NCBI GenBank assembly: GCA_934402315.1
Contig: CAKRTS010000001.1
Location: 248,001 to 312,000, forward strand
DNA length: 64,000 nt
Source: an uncultured Acetatifactor sp.
GTDB taxonomy: Bacteria > Bacillota > Clostridia > Lachnospirales > Lachnospiraceae
Reading direction: 5' to 3'
Below the pieces are notes generated by a model. That model had not been told where the DNA came from. It saw only the letters and a program-made list of their open reading frames with translations, and did not search any database. Position numbers and translations under genes: made by a program. The first letter of the stretch is position 1. The number at the start of each line of letters is the position of its first letter. Shown in pieces: positions 36,184 to 44,905 of this stretch.

Positions 36184-37104
36184 CTACTGCTGTATCAGGC
36201 TCTTGCCCGTCACATTAAGAAATACATCATCCATCGAACCCTGAACAAGCTCAAAGCCGGAAATATAAGTCTCCACACGCTTCAGGATCGGGAGCGCCGC
36301 CATGCTGTCTCCAAGCTTCAGCTCCAGAACCGTTCCGCCCTGATCCACTCCGATTTCCGTTTCCGCCAGTCTCTTGATCTCTGTCTCCCCGCCCGGCTTC
36401 GGCAGCAGCCGCAGTTTATCCTTTGCGTATCGTTCCTTGAGTTCAAAGGGAGTGCCGAATTCCTTCATCTTCCCTCCGTCGATGATGGCGATATGCTTTG
36501 CCTTCGCGGCCTCTTCCATATAATGCGTCGTGAGGAATACGGTCATGCCGTCCTCCTCCCGGAGCTTGTCAATGCTTTCCCACACCAGCTGTCTTGTCGC
36601 CGGGTCAAGCCCTGTCGTGGGCTCATCGAGGAATAATATCTCCGGTGTGTTTACAAGCGCTGCGGCAATCTCACAGCGGCGCTTCTGCCCGCCCGACAGC
36701 TTTTCGTAGCGCCTTGTGTAGACATCCGCCAGCCGGAGCTTTTCACAAACTCGGTCAATGCTTTCCCGCAATGTCTGCGCCCTAAGCCCGTACAGCGAGC
36801 CTCTGACATACAGATTCTCCTTAACAGTCAGTCTCTCGTCCAGACAGTTGTTCTGCCAGACAACACCGATCCGTTTTCTGATGTCAGCATCCTCCTTTCC
36901 GAGCTGGTAACCGCATATCCTGATGTTCCCCGCTGTCGGCGAGAACAAGGTACACAGCATATTGATCGTCGTAGACTTACCCGCTCCGTTCACTCCCAGA
37001 AACCCGAACAGTTCTCCCTTTTCCACGGAAAAGCTGATGTCGTCCACTGCCTTTACTCCCTTAAAATATTTCTTTAAGCCGTTCACGCTGATAATTCCAT
37101 CCAT
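36184..37104 (-). CDS. ABC exporter ATP-binding protein (DrrA-like)
   Basis: ATPase subunit of 306 residues. Walker A GVNGAGKS (37-44), signature LSGGQKRR (136-143), Walker B with D160-E161 in FLDEPTTGLD, and the H-loop in TTHYMEEA. The C-terminal ~85 residues form the extra domain seen in DrrA/CcmA-type exporters. First gene of the ATPase-permease-LytTR-DUF3021 unit, divergent from the short-chain dehydrogenase at 37.3 kb. Confidence 0.95.
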   Translation of the reverse strand: MDGIISVNGLKKYFKGVKAVDDISFSVEKGELFGFLGVNGAGKSTTINMLCTLFSPTAGNIRICGYQLGKEDADIRKRIGVVWQNNCLDERLTVKENLYVRGSLYGLRAQTLRESIDRVCEKLRLADVYTRRYEKLSGGQKRRCEIAAALVNTPEILFLDEPTTGLDPATRQLVWESIDKLREEDGMTVFLTTHYMEEAAKAKHIAIIDGGKMKEFGTPFELKERYAKDKLRLLPKPGGETEIKRLAETEIGVDQGGTVLELKLGDSMAALPILKRVETYISGFELVQGSMDDVFLNVTGKSLIQQ

Positions 37105-37256
37105 AAGGCGTTCCTTTCCTTCCCTGTTTTACAGTTTTGAATTTCTTTCTCATCTCTGTTATCCGTAGCATACAGAAGAGCCGCAGACTTCGCAACAAAT
37201 TCTGCGTAAGCTGCATTTTATTTGAGGTAAGTTGCAGAGAAAAACCTCTCCAATGC

Positions 37257-37285
37257 TTGACCCGTCACTCCGGGATTGCTATACT
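37257..37285 (+). promoter_or_regulatory. Strong promoter of the short-chain dehydrogenase
   Basis: TTGACC (37257-37262), 17-bp spacer, TATACT (37280-37285): near-consensus sigma-A promoter about 40 bp before the start codon. One of the best promoter matches in the window. Confidence 0.85.
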
Positions 37286-37325
37286 GAAATTGTTGCTAAT
37301 ACTCATAAATATAGGAGGGTTTCAA

Positions 37326-38126
37326 ATGGGATTTCTGCTAGGTAAAACAGCAATTATTACAGGTGGAGGAAGAGCTGTCCTCGCCGACGGTACCTGTGGT
37401 TCCATCGGCTATGGCATTGCTACCGCCTATGCAAAAGAGGGGGCTAATCTGGTCATTACCGGACGTAACCGGAAAAAGCTGGAGGATGCAAAAGAAGAAT
37501 TGGAACGTTTATACGAAGTGAGTGTTCTTCCTATCGTTGCCGATGTCTCTGCCGGTTCCGACAACGAGTTTGTCGTAAACGAGGTCGTCCGTCAGACAGT
37601 CGAAACCTTCGGAAAAATTGACGTGCTGATTAACAACGCACAGGCCTCCGCCTCCGGTGTCACACTCGCTGACCACACCACAGAGCAATTCGATCTGGCG
37701 GTGTACTCCGGTCTGTATGCCGCTTTCTATTACATGAAGGCATGCTATCCGCACCTCGCCGCAACCCGGGGAACCGTTATCAACTTTGCCTCCGGCGCCG
37801 GTCTCTTCGGCAACTTCGGTCAGTGCGCATACGCTGCCGCAAAGGAGGGAATCAGAGGACTTTCGCGTGTCGCCGCTACGGAATGGGGCAAGGATGGAAT
37901 CAATGTAAACGTGATCTGTCCACTGGCATGGACCGCGCAGCTGGAGCAGTTTGAAAAAGCTTACCCGGATGCCTTCAAGGCAAACGTTCACATGCCTCCC
38001 ATGGGACATTTCGGCGACGTGGAGAAGGAAATCGGCCGTGTCTGCGTGCAGCTCGCATCTCCCGATTTCAAGTACCTTTCCGGCGAAACCCTGACACTGG
38101 AGGGCGGAATGGGATTAAGACCTTAA
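37326..38126 (+). CDS. Short-chain dehydrogenase, candidate bile-acid 12-alpha-hydroxysteroid dehydrogenase
   Basis: Classical SDR of 266 residues with a Rossmann fold. The cofactor loop is expanded: TGGG (12-15) is separated by about nine residues from GSIGYGIA (25-32). The catalytic set is S156, Y169 and K173 (YAAAK). The blocks NNAQASASG (103-111), FASGAGLFGN and GETLTLEGGMG resemble, from memory, the 12-alpha-hydroxysteroid dehydrogenases of gut clostridia, which oxidise cholate-type bile acids at C12. A TGRN after the second strand (45-48) suggests NADP preference. Start set by AGGAGGG (37313-37319). Monocistronic with a strong promoter. The bile-acid activity is an inference from family resemblance; any SDR substrate remains possible. 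Confidence 0.72.
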   Translation: MGFLLGKTAIITGGGRAVLADGTCGSIGYGIATAYAKEGANLVITGRNRKKLEDAKEELERLYEVSVLPIVADVSAGSDNEFVVNEVVRQTVETFGKIDVLINNAQASASGVTLADHTTEQFDLAVYSGLYAAFYYMKACYPHLAATRGTVINFASGAGLFGNFGQCAYAAAKEGIRGLSRVAATEWGKDGINVNVICPLAWTAQLEQFEKAYPDAFKANVHMPPMGHFGDVEKEIGRVCVQLASPDFKYLSGETLTLEGGMGLRP

Positions 38127-38209
38127 ACGCTTTTTGTTTATTTTAGCAAAAGTATAATTATTTCAACACTCCAAGTGCTCAAAAGTATATTTTTTTCAAC
38201 ATTAATGTA

Positions 38210-38247
38210 AAACCCATGCGCTTACATCTCCGCAAGCACATGGGTTT
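38210..38247. terminator. Hairpin between the dehydrogenase and the EEP gene
   Basis: AAACCCATG (38210-38218) pairs with CATGGGTTT (38239-38247), with extra inner pairing. It lies between two convergent genes. The T tract is imperfect on both strands, so terminator activity is only probable. 38127-38209 is A/T-rich with nothing else recognised. Confidence 0.6.
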
Positions 38248-38300
38248 CTATACCTTTTTTGTAATTCTTTTTACCAGCCATATATATAAATACTCTCAGA

Positions 38301-39062
38301 TTATACAATATCTACCATCACACCGTAATGGTCGCTTGCTGCCAGCCCAATATCCTCGTAGACAGTCTGCCCGAAGGTCATGCACCTTTTTAAGCTTGGA
38401 AACTCACCCGGATAAGGATTTCTCAGCAAAATTCTATCCACTCTGGAATTCGTCTCTATCGTATTTTTCCTGAATCTTGGATTTTCCCGAAAATTCAAAG
38501 TGCATTCCGCCTGTGCATGATTGATTTCCGCATAGGCGCAGGCAAGATCAAACCAGCAAGGATTTGCCTCTGCTCCATTCAGCAGGCACTCTCCTTTTAG
38601 GAAACGATGCACATCCGAAGTATCAGTACAATTAAAGTCTCCCGCCATAATCACATGATCGCATTTCTGATCTTTTATACAATTAATGATACTAACGATT
38701 TGACGCTCTCTTTCCGCCTCGCTATCCCATGGCAAGTGAACATCCACTAACAAGAAACGCTTTTCATCCTGCAAGAGCGTACACGCAATCGCATTGGCAT
38801 CCTTAAAATAACAGACTTTGCTCTCATACGGCAGATTACATAATATGGCGAGACCTTCCTCTTCATTTTCGTAATTTTCATAATAGCAATATCGATACCC
38901 CGCCTCCATCGCTATCTCTTCTGCCTGTCCTCTGTTCCTGATCTCCTGAAGGCAGGCCACATCCGCTTTTACTTTTCTGAGTTCCTTGATGATATAATTA
39001 TTTCTAAGCGGCATTCCCTGTTCCGAATTCCATACATTATAAGTTGCTATTCTCATTCTCAT
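38301..39062 (-). CDS. Endonuclease/exonuclease/phosphatase-family protein
   Basis: A 253-residue enzyme of the EEP superfamily, which includes ExoIII, DNase I and phosphodiesterases. Motifs: ATYNVWN at the N-terminus, CLQEIRN with the metal-binding glutamate, VDVHLPW, MAGDFNCTD (catalytic D/N pair), and the C-terminal SDHYGV histidine. No signal peptide. The substrate (nucleic acid, sugar phosphate or lipid) cannot be told. ATG at 39062 chosen over a TTG one codon upstream; GGGGA lies just before. It appears monocistronic, between a hairpin and a minisatellite. Confidence 0.88.
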   Translation of the reverse strand: MRMRIATYNVWNSEQGMPLRNNYIIKELRKVKADVACLQEIRNRGQAEEIAMEAGYRYCYYENYENEEEGLAILCNLPYESKVCYFKDANAIACTLLQDEKRFLLVDVHLPWDSEAERERQIVSIINCIKDQKCDHVIMAGDFNCTDTSDVHRFLKGECLLNGAEANPCWFDLACAYAEINHAQAECTLNFRENPRFRKNTIETNSRVDRILLRNPYPGEFPSLKRCMTFGQTVYEDIGLAASDHYGVMVDIV

Positions 39063-39212
39063 CAATCCCCGCTAGTTGAACATCCAAGCCTAGTCGCTGT
39101 GCATATTTATCTGCATTCCCTTCTGTACCAGTATACGGCATTGTCTGCCGGTCTACAAGATTTTTTCAAACCATCTGCATTTTCTACATTTAATTCTTCC
39201 CGCTTGCGCTCT

Positions 39213-39467
39213 GGGTATAGTGGAAGATTTCTTGCTCCTGTACCCTTCCGCAATTCTCGCCGTGGGTATGGCTGGCGCTTTCTTGCTCCCATACCCTTCT
39301 GTGGCTCTCGCCGTGGGTATGGCTGGCGCTTTCCTGTTTCCATACCCTTCCGTGGCTCCCGCCATGGGTATGGCTGGCGCTTTTCTGTTTCCATACCCTT
39401 CCGCGGCTCCCGCCGTGGGTATGGCTGGGACTTTCTTGTTCCCATACCCTGCCACGTTTTTCGCCTA
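39213..39467. repeat. 51-bp minisatellite, five units, each with a hairpin
   Basis: Units begin at 39213, 39264, 39315, 39366 and 39417, all exactly 51 bp apart. Each starts GGGTATGG (GGGTATAG in the first) and carries CCATACCC about 25 bases later, so every unit can fold as a hairpin. The middle units are nearly identical; the outer ones diverge. Because 51 is a multiple of three, several reading frames stay open on both strands, which does not prove coding. It lies in the 467-bp gap between the EEP gene and ackA. Confidence 0.95.
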
Positions 39468-39474
39468 TTACTCA

Positions 39475-39516
39475 AAAACAGGGAGCGTGAACAATTCCAT
39501 TCACACTCCCTGTTTT
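39475..39516 (-). terminator. Terminator of pta-ackA
   Basis: A near-perfect 17-bp inverted repeat (39475-39491 and 39500-39516) just after the ackA stop on the minus strand, with flanking T/A runs. It also ends immediately next to the minisatellite. Confidence 0.92.
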
Positions 39517-39532
39517 GTATGATTTCTTAATT

Positions 39533-40726
39533 TTAAACCAGTCTTACCGTCTCCCGGGCGATTGCAAGCTCTTCGTTGGTCGGAATTACCATGACTGTGG
39601 TTCTGCTGTCCGGCGTGGAGATTGCAATATCCTCGCCGCGCTTGTTGTTTGCGTCCTGATCCAGCTTGATTCCCAGATAACCGAGATATTCGCAGGTCAA
39701 TGTGCGGACGATCGGTGCATTCTCGCCGACACCTGCCGTGAAGCAGATGACATCCACACCGTTCATCGACGCCACATACGCGCCAATGTATTTTGCCACG
39801 TTATAGCAAAATGCCTTCACTGCGCGAATCGCATTCTCATCGCCTGCATGATACCCATCCTCCAGATCACGGAAATCAGAAGAAAGATTGTCAGACAATC
39901 CCAGCACACCGGACTTCTTATTCAAAATCGTCATAATCTCATCAATGGTTCTGCCTTCCTTATGTGCAAGGAACTCGATGATTGCCGGATCGATGTCACC
40001 GGATCTCGTTCCCATAATCAGGCCCTGCAGCGGCGTCAGTCCCATAGAGGTATCCACGCACTTTCCGTTTTTCACTGCCGAAACGCTGGCACCGTTTCCG
40101 AGATGGCAGACAATGATTTTGAGATCCTCATACTTCTTCCCAAGAACCTCTGCCGCTCTCTTTGAAACATAGGAATGGCTGGTTCCGTGGAAACCGTATC
40201 TTCTGATCTTGTACTTTTTATAATATTCATAGGGAAGCCCGTACATATAAGCCTCCTCCGGCATCGTCTGATGGAATGCAGTGTCAAACACGGCTACCAT
40301 AGGGGTATTCGGCATCAGCTTTCTGCACGCATTAATTCCGATGAGGTTAGCAGGATTATGAAGGGGTGCCAGGTCGTTGCAGTCCTCAATGGCTTTCATA
40401 ACATCCTCATCAATGACAACGGATTCCGCGAATTTCTCTCCGCCATGTACGACACGGTGTCCGACCGCGCCAATCTCTCCCAGTTCTTTTACCACGCCGG
40501 TCTTGGGATTCGTGAGTGCCTCCAGAACAAGTCTGATTGCCTCGGTGTGATCCGGCATGGGAGTGACGGTCTTTTCCTTCTCTCCGCCTGCCGGAGTGTA
40601 AGAGATCATGCTGCCGTCAATTCCGATTCTCTCGCAGATGCCTTTTGCGAGGCATTTCTCCGACTCGGAATCGATGAGCTGGAATTTCAAAGAAGAGCTT
40701 CCGCAGTTGATAACTAATACTTTCAT
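39533..40726 (-). CDS. ackA: Acetate kinase
   Basis: Interconverts acetyl-phosphate and ADP with acetate and ATP, giving ATP during fermentation. The family signatures are present: VLVINCGSSSLKFQL at the N-terminus, MGLTPLQGLIMGTRSGDIDP, and FTAGVGENA near the end. Length 397 is standard. It is downstream of pta, but the two are separated by a 345-bp gap filled with structured repeats, which is unusual for this pair. Confidence 0.98.
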   Translation of the reverse strand: MKVLVINCGSSSLKFQLIDSESEKCLAKGICERIGIDGSMISYTPAGGEKEKTVTPMPDHTEAIRLVLEALTNPKTGVVKELGEIGAVGHRVVHGGEKFAESVVIDEDVMKAIEDCNDLAPLHNPANLIGINACRKLMPNTPMVAVFDTAFHQTMPEEAYMYGLPYEYYKKYKIRRYGFHGTSHSYVSKRAAEVLGKKYEDLKIIVCHLGNGASVSAVKNGKCVDTSMGLTPLQGLIMGTRSGDIDPAIIEFLAHKEGRTIDEIMTILNKKSGVLGLSDNLSSDFRDLEDGYHAGDENAIRAVKAFCYNVAKYIGAYVASMNGVDVICFTAGVGENAPIVRTLTCEYLGYLGIKLDQDANNKRGEDIAISTPDSRTTVMVIPTNEELAIARETVRLV

Positions 40727-40769
40727 TTTACTATGTCCTTTCTTTTCGTGAAACTAGCTGAATTAGGTG

Positions 40770-40921
40770 CAGTTCATGACGTTGTGTGAAATGCACATGA
40801 CCACAAGCAGTGCACTCTGGAGCCGCCGGTGCTTAGATGCCGTACTGTGGCATCTTATGCACCGCTGCGTGCGGAAGGTAGCGAGAGCGTGCCTGCGGTG
40901 GTCTGTGCATTTCGCGCAACC
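40770..40921. repeat. Dispersed hairpin repeat, copy A
   Basis: About 150 bp that is highly similar to 45984-46124 (copy B), including the shared stretches ACCACAAGCAGTGCACTCTG, CTTAGATGCCGTACTG and GTGCCTGCGGTGGTCTGTGC. The ends pair with each other (GTTGTGTGAAATGCAC near 40782 with GTGCATTTCGCGCAAC near 40906). Between copies, both arms change together, as expected of a conserved RNA or cruciform structure. It lies between pta and ackA. Confidence 0.88.
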
Positions 40922-40942
40922 GTCGCCTGCAAGCGGCTCCCT

Positions 40943-41080
40943 CTGGTCTAAGGGCAACAAGCCAGCTCGTAAAGCTGGCGCTTTCCTCGCGGCTTTCGCT
41001 CGCCCTAACGGCACGAGTGAGACTGCTCAAGCAAGCTTGGCAGCTGCACTCGTGCCGTCATGGCTCTGCCCTTAGACCAG
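40943..41080. repeat. Palindromic element at the pta 3' end
   Basis: A perfect 14-bp inverted repeat, CTGGTCTAAGGGCA (40943-40956) with its complement (41067-41080). The right arm covers the last pta codons and stop. Inside are a GCCAGCT/AGCTGGC hairpin (about 40961-40978) and a perfect 12-bp pair, ACGGCACGAGTG with CACTCGTGCCGT (about 41009-41059). It abuts copy A of the dispersed repeat. Confidence 0.88.
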
Positions 41081-42073
41081 TTGTGCCTGGACGGCGGTGA
41101 GGGCGACGACGCCGACAATATCCTGCCACGAGCAGCCTCTTGAGAGGTCATTGACAGGTTTTGCAATTCCCTGCAGCATCGGACCGTATGCCTCGGCGCC
41201 GCCCAGTCTCTGAACCAGCTTATAGCCAATGTTTCCGGCATCCAGATTCGGGAAGATCAGAACATTTGCTCTTCCGCCCACAGGGCTTCCGGGTGCCTTG
41301 GACTTTGCCACGCTGGGCACCAGCGCCGCATCGGTCTGCAGCTCTCCATCCAGTGTCAGATGAGGGTACTGTTCATGAGCGATCCGGGTTGCCTCTACCA
41401 CCTTGTCCACAAGAGGATGCTTTGCGCTGCCCTTTGTGGAATGGCTCAGCATGGCAATCACGGGCTTCGGTCCGATCAGCGACTTAAAGCTCCGGGAAGA
41501 TGTGTCCGCTATCGCAGCCAGTTCCTCGGCTGTCGGATCCTGATTCAGACCACAGTCGGCAAACAGGAAGGTTCCGTTCTCGCCCTGATCCTTAAACTGG
41601 GTATCCATGATGAAAAATGCAGAAACCAGCTTGACGCCGGGCGCTGTCTTTAAGATCTGAAGCGCAGGTCTGAGCGTATCTGCCGTCGAATGGCAGGCAC
41701 CAGCCACCATGCCGTCAGCATCATTCGCCTTTACCATGACAATACCGAAGGTCAGATAATCCTTTAAAAGAATTTCACGCGCCATCTCCTCGGTCATGCC
41801 CTTTGCTTTTCTTGTCTCATAAAGAAGATTCACATACTCATCCAATTTATCGGTTGTCGAAGGGTTGATTACCTTCACGCCGGAGAGATCTACCTCCAGC
41901 CAGCCGGCACCATCCATGATCTTCTCTTCGTTTCCGATCATGATAATGTCAGCGATCCCCTCCTCCATAATTTTCGCGGCAGCCAGCAGTGTTCTCTTAT
42001 CATTTGACTCCGGCAGCACAATCGTCTTCTTGTCCAGTCTCGCTCTCTCTTTGATTGTGTCAATGTAGGACAT
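41072..42073 (-). CDS. pta: Phosphate acetyltransferase
   Basis: Converts acetyl-CoA and phosphate to acetyl-phosphate. Short-form Pta (333 residues) without the regulatory N-terminal domains. Family blocks: [31 protein letters not shown], and [19 protein letters not shown] near the end. The ATG at 42073 is chosen with AAGGAGA seven bases upstream; the longer in-frame start at 42115 lacks support. The stop codon and last codons form one arm of the palindromic element downstream. Confidence 0.97.
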   Translation of the reverse strand: MSYIDTIKERARLDKKTIVLPESNDKRTLLAAAKIMEEGIADIIMIGNEEKIMDGAGWLEVDLSGVKVINPSTTDKLDEYVNLLYETRKAKGMTEEMAREILLKDYLTFGIVMVKANDADGMVAGACHSTADTLRPALQILKTAPGVKLVSAFFIMDTQFKDQGENGTFLFADCGLNQDPTAEELAAIADTSSRSFKSLIGPKPVIAMLSHSTKGSAKHPLVDKVVEATRIAHEQYPHLTLDGELQTDAALVPSVAKSKAPGSPVGGRANVLIFPNLDAGNIGYKLVQRLGGAEAYGPMLQGIAKPVNDLSRGCSWQDIVGVVALTAVQAQLV

Positions 42074-42152
42074 TCGTGTTCTCCTTTCCGGCGGTTCCCC
42101 GCTTATCCCGTTCATTCATCCATTTGCAGTATTGTGAAACTGCGCTTTTTAT

Positions 42153-42181
42153 ATTATACTAAAGACAAGTGTTTCACACAA
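42153..42181 (-). promoter_or_regulatory. Promoter of pta-ackA with overlapping palindrome
   Basis: On the minus strand, TTGTGT (42181-42176), 17 bp, TATAAT (42158-42153). The -35 box overlaps the small palindrome GTGTTTCACAC (42170-42180), a possible operator. It does not match the Rex or cre consensus I know. Confidence 0.65.
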
Positions 42182-42349
42182 GAGAAATGTGTTCGATAAA
42201 TTGTATATTTTCAAGTACATTCGTCGATCGTACCTTTAAGTTTTTCCTTTTATTTTACGCAATGTAAGCTCTTTCATAGTGTGTTATTTTTTTCACATTG
42301 CTAGTTGATATTTATTAACGTAATATTGATAATTATTAAGGAGATGCCC

Positions 42350-43588
42350 ATGATTGTAAACGGAATCGTAGCTGAATATAATCCCTTCCACAACGGTCAC
42401 AAATACCAGCTGGAGGAATCCAGACGCCTGACCGGTGCTGACTACACTGTCATCGTCCTCAGCGGCAATTTCGTACAGCGTGGCACCCCTGCCCTTATCA
42501 ATAAGCATCTCCGTACCGAAATGGCGCTGAAAAACGGCGCTGATCTCGTCATTGAGCTGCCCGCTGTCTACGCAACCTCAAGTGCGGAATTTTTTGCCAC
42601 GGGAGCAGTGTCGCTGCTCGACCGGTTGAAGGTCGTCACAAATCTATGCTTCGGCAGCGAATGCGGAGACATTTCCCTCCTGAATCGTATCGCAGCCATC
42701 CTTGTACAAGAACCGGAAGATTTTTCTTCAAAGCTGAAACAGCTGCTATGCCAGGGCTACTCCTATCCCAGCGCCAGATCGGAGGCATTGATGCATCATA
42801 TGCCGTCTCTCGCCGACAGCAACAGCGTTTTCCGATCCCCAAACAACATCCTCGGAATTGAGTATCTCAAGGCACTCCTGCGCCGCGAAAGTTCTATCAC
42901 TCCCGTAACCGTCAGACGCATCGGTGCCGATTATCATGATCCGCTGCCCGGCTCCACCGGTTACTGCTCTGCCCTCGCAATCCGTCAGTCCATCTGGGCA
43001 GGTGACGATATTACAGGACTTCGCTCCTATGTCCCTACAAACGCATATGAATTGCTTGTAGCACAAAAAGCGGACGGTAAATTTGTCCGTTCAGCAGACT
43101 TATCGGCCATTCTATATTATAAACTGCTTTCGGAAAAGGAATACGGATTTGAAAAATATCTCGATGTCTCAAAGGCACTGTCCGACCGGATCGTGAACTC
43201 CCTGAACAGCTATCAGGGCTTTGAGAGCTTTTGTGATGTGCTGAAAACAAAAGAAATGACCTATGCCAGAATCAGCCGTTGCCTGCTGCATATTCTGCTC
43301 GAGCTCACCAAGACAGACCTGCACGACTGCACCCAGCTCGGCTGCACGCCCTACGCAAGAGTGCTGGGTTTCCGGCGGGATGCCGCTCCGCTCCTCTCCG
43401 CGATCAAGGAAAATACATCTATTCCCCTAATCACGAAGGCAGCGGATGCCGAAAAGATATTGGATGCGGATGCCGCTCTGATGTTCCGTCGGGATATGGA
43501 AATCAGCCAGCTCTACCACGGCATTTGCGGTGTGCTCACAGGCAGTGTTCCCTTAAACGAATACAGCATACCGCTCGTGATTGTGTAG
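42350..43588 (+). CDS. tmcAL: tRNA(Met) cytidine acetate ligase (TmcAL)
   Basis: Nucleotidyltransferase-family enzyme (YlbM/DUF795) that uses acetate and ATP to make N4-acetylcytidine at C34 of elongator tRNA-Met. The HxGH motif HNGH (14-17) follows VAEYNPF, and SGNFVQRG and FGSECG loops are present. Length 412 from the ATG at 42350: AAGGAG is six bases upstream, while an ATG two codons earlier would start inside that site. Divergent from pta, so an acetate-consuming tRNA enzyme sits beside the acetate-forming pathway. 42074-42349 upstream holds the pta promoter and A/T-rich sequence. Confidence 0.94.
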   Translation: MIVNGIVAEYNPFHNGHKYQLEESRRLTGADYTVIVLSGNFVQRGTPALINKHLRTEMALKNGADLVIELPAVYATSSAEFFATGAVSLLDRLKVVTNLCFGSECGDISLLNRIAAILVQEPEDFSSKLKQLLCQGYSYPSARSEALMHHMPSLADSNSVFRSPNNILGIEYLKALLRRESSITPVTVRRIGADYHDPLPGSTGYCSALAIRQSIWAGDDITGLRSYVPTNAYELLVAQKADGKFVRSADLSAILYYKLLSEKEYGFEKYLDVSKALSDRIVNSLNSYQGFESFCDVLKTKEMTYARISRCLLHILLELTKTDLHDCTQLGCTPYARVLGFRRDAAPLLSAIKENTSIPLITKAADAEKILDADAALMFRRDMEISQLYHGICGVLTGSVPLNEYSIPLVIV

Positions 43589-43668
43589 GATACAATTCGT
43601 TGCAAAGATATGATGCAATCCATGAGGTATCAGTCGTTCAAAAGCCAGATAAACCAAGGTCTTTAGGA

Positions 43669-44881
43669 TCATTTAATCAAAAAAGGTAAGAGATAAAACG
43701 GTTTCAACAATAAATTTTCTTCTTTCCCTGCATCTTTCTGTGATATTAAATACGCCTTGCCAATATTCTGAGAAAATTTTCTGCAAAATTCCCTTATAGA
43801 TTCATGTTTTCCGGATCCTGAGGACTTAACTTCAAATGCATTTATTTTATTTCCTTCTGAAATCAGGAAATCCACCTCATAATAATGCGTACTCCCATTT
43901 TTCTCCCATGTATGATAGTACAGTTCTCTCCCAGACGCTGTAATCATTTGAGCGACCAAATTCTCATAAAGATATCCCAGATTTACCGGTAATTTATCGG
44001 AAAGTAACTTCGCATAAATATCATTTTCCGTCACCGGACGGTCAATAAACATCAGTGTAACAAACAATCCTGTATCCGAAAGATATAATTTGTAACTGTC
44101 AAAATCTTTCGCGTCCGTCAGGCTGACTCTTGGATTGGTAGAATTATAGCATGGCAGAACCGTTTTCGAATCTATCAACTCGTATAATAATTCTTCTGCT
44201 TTAGTGTTATTTCTTTTTCCAATTGCCGTGGTAATACGATATTTTCTTGCATCCTTTGCCAGATGCGCCGGAATCGCGTGATATAATGCCGATGTTCTTC
44301 CGGAAGCATCAATTTTCTTAAAGTCTTCCTCATACAAAGATAGTATCTGCCTTTTTACCATATCTATTTCTGAAAAGTTTTTCCCATTAACATAGGCTTC
44401 CACTGCCTGTGGCATCACAGAATTCTTCGTAATCCATGGGATATACTTCCAGCTTCATTTCCTCTGATGGAATCAGGATGTCCTTTACATTTTTCTTTAT
44501 CGAGATCAAAGAGCCTGTTTCCAAATAACTGTATCTGCCGTCATGTATAAGATGCTTTATTGCCTGTCTGGCTTTTGGAAACAACTGTACTTCGTCAAAA
44601 ATAATGAGGGACTCGTGTTCATACAATGTGATTCCAGTTTCTGCCTGCAGCCTCAGGAAAAAAATATTCAAATTCCCTATATCATCAAAACATTCCAGAA
44701 TATTATTTGTTGTTTTGGAAAAATCAATTAAAATATAAGATCTATATTCATTTTTTGCAAAGGTCTCCGCAATGGTCGACTTGCCGACCCGCCTTGCGCC
44801 CTCCAGCAGTACCGCGTATTTTTCTGAATATAGCTTTTTCCATTCCAATAATTTAGCGTATGCTTTTCTTTTAAAATGCAT
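43669..44881 (-). pseudogene. Broken AAA/DUF4143 ATPase gene
   Basis: Two adjoining frames together resemble the AAA_14/DUF4143 family of ATPases found as singletons in gut bacteria. The N-terminal part (44881-44387) has Walker A GARRVGKS (28-35), Walker B LIIFDEVQLF and ETGSLISI, then reaches PMDYEEFC and goes out of frame. The C-terminal part resumes at MPQAVEAYVNG in another frame and continues to DUF4143 with YEVDFLISEG (a nuclease-like fold) and FEVKSSGSGK. In intact relatives some tens of residues lie between those blocks, so the junction near 44418 reflects an internal deletion that also shifts the frame. A recoding event cannot make up the missing segment. Confidence 0.85.
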
Positions 44882-44905
44882 AATTACCCCCACCAATATA
44901 AATAT

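Noticed and set aside
39213..39467. Possible CRISPR array
   Set aside because: The whole 51-bp unit is repeated, with no unique spacers, and no cas genes are in the window.
39107..39522. Repeat-peptide open frames across the 51-bp minisatellite on both strands
   Set aside because: Several frames are open at once because the unit length is a multiple of three; no ribosome site, and no frame is favoured by its substitutions.
40763..41014. Minus-strand open frame within copy A, similar to one in copy B (45947-46174)
   Set aside because: The similarity comes from the shared DNA repeat; the predicted peptides have no ribosome sites, and substitutions follow hairpin pairing rather than codon position.
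42305..42333. TTGATA-17-GATAAT promoter match before tmcAL
   Set aside because: Transcription would start at about 42340, inside the ribosome site (42338-42343), so it would not give a usable message.
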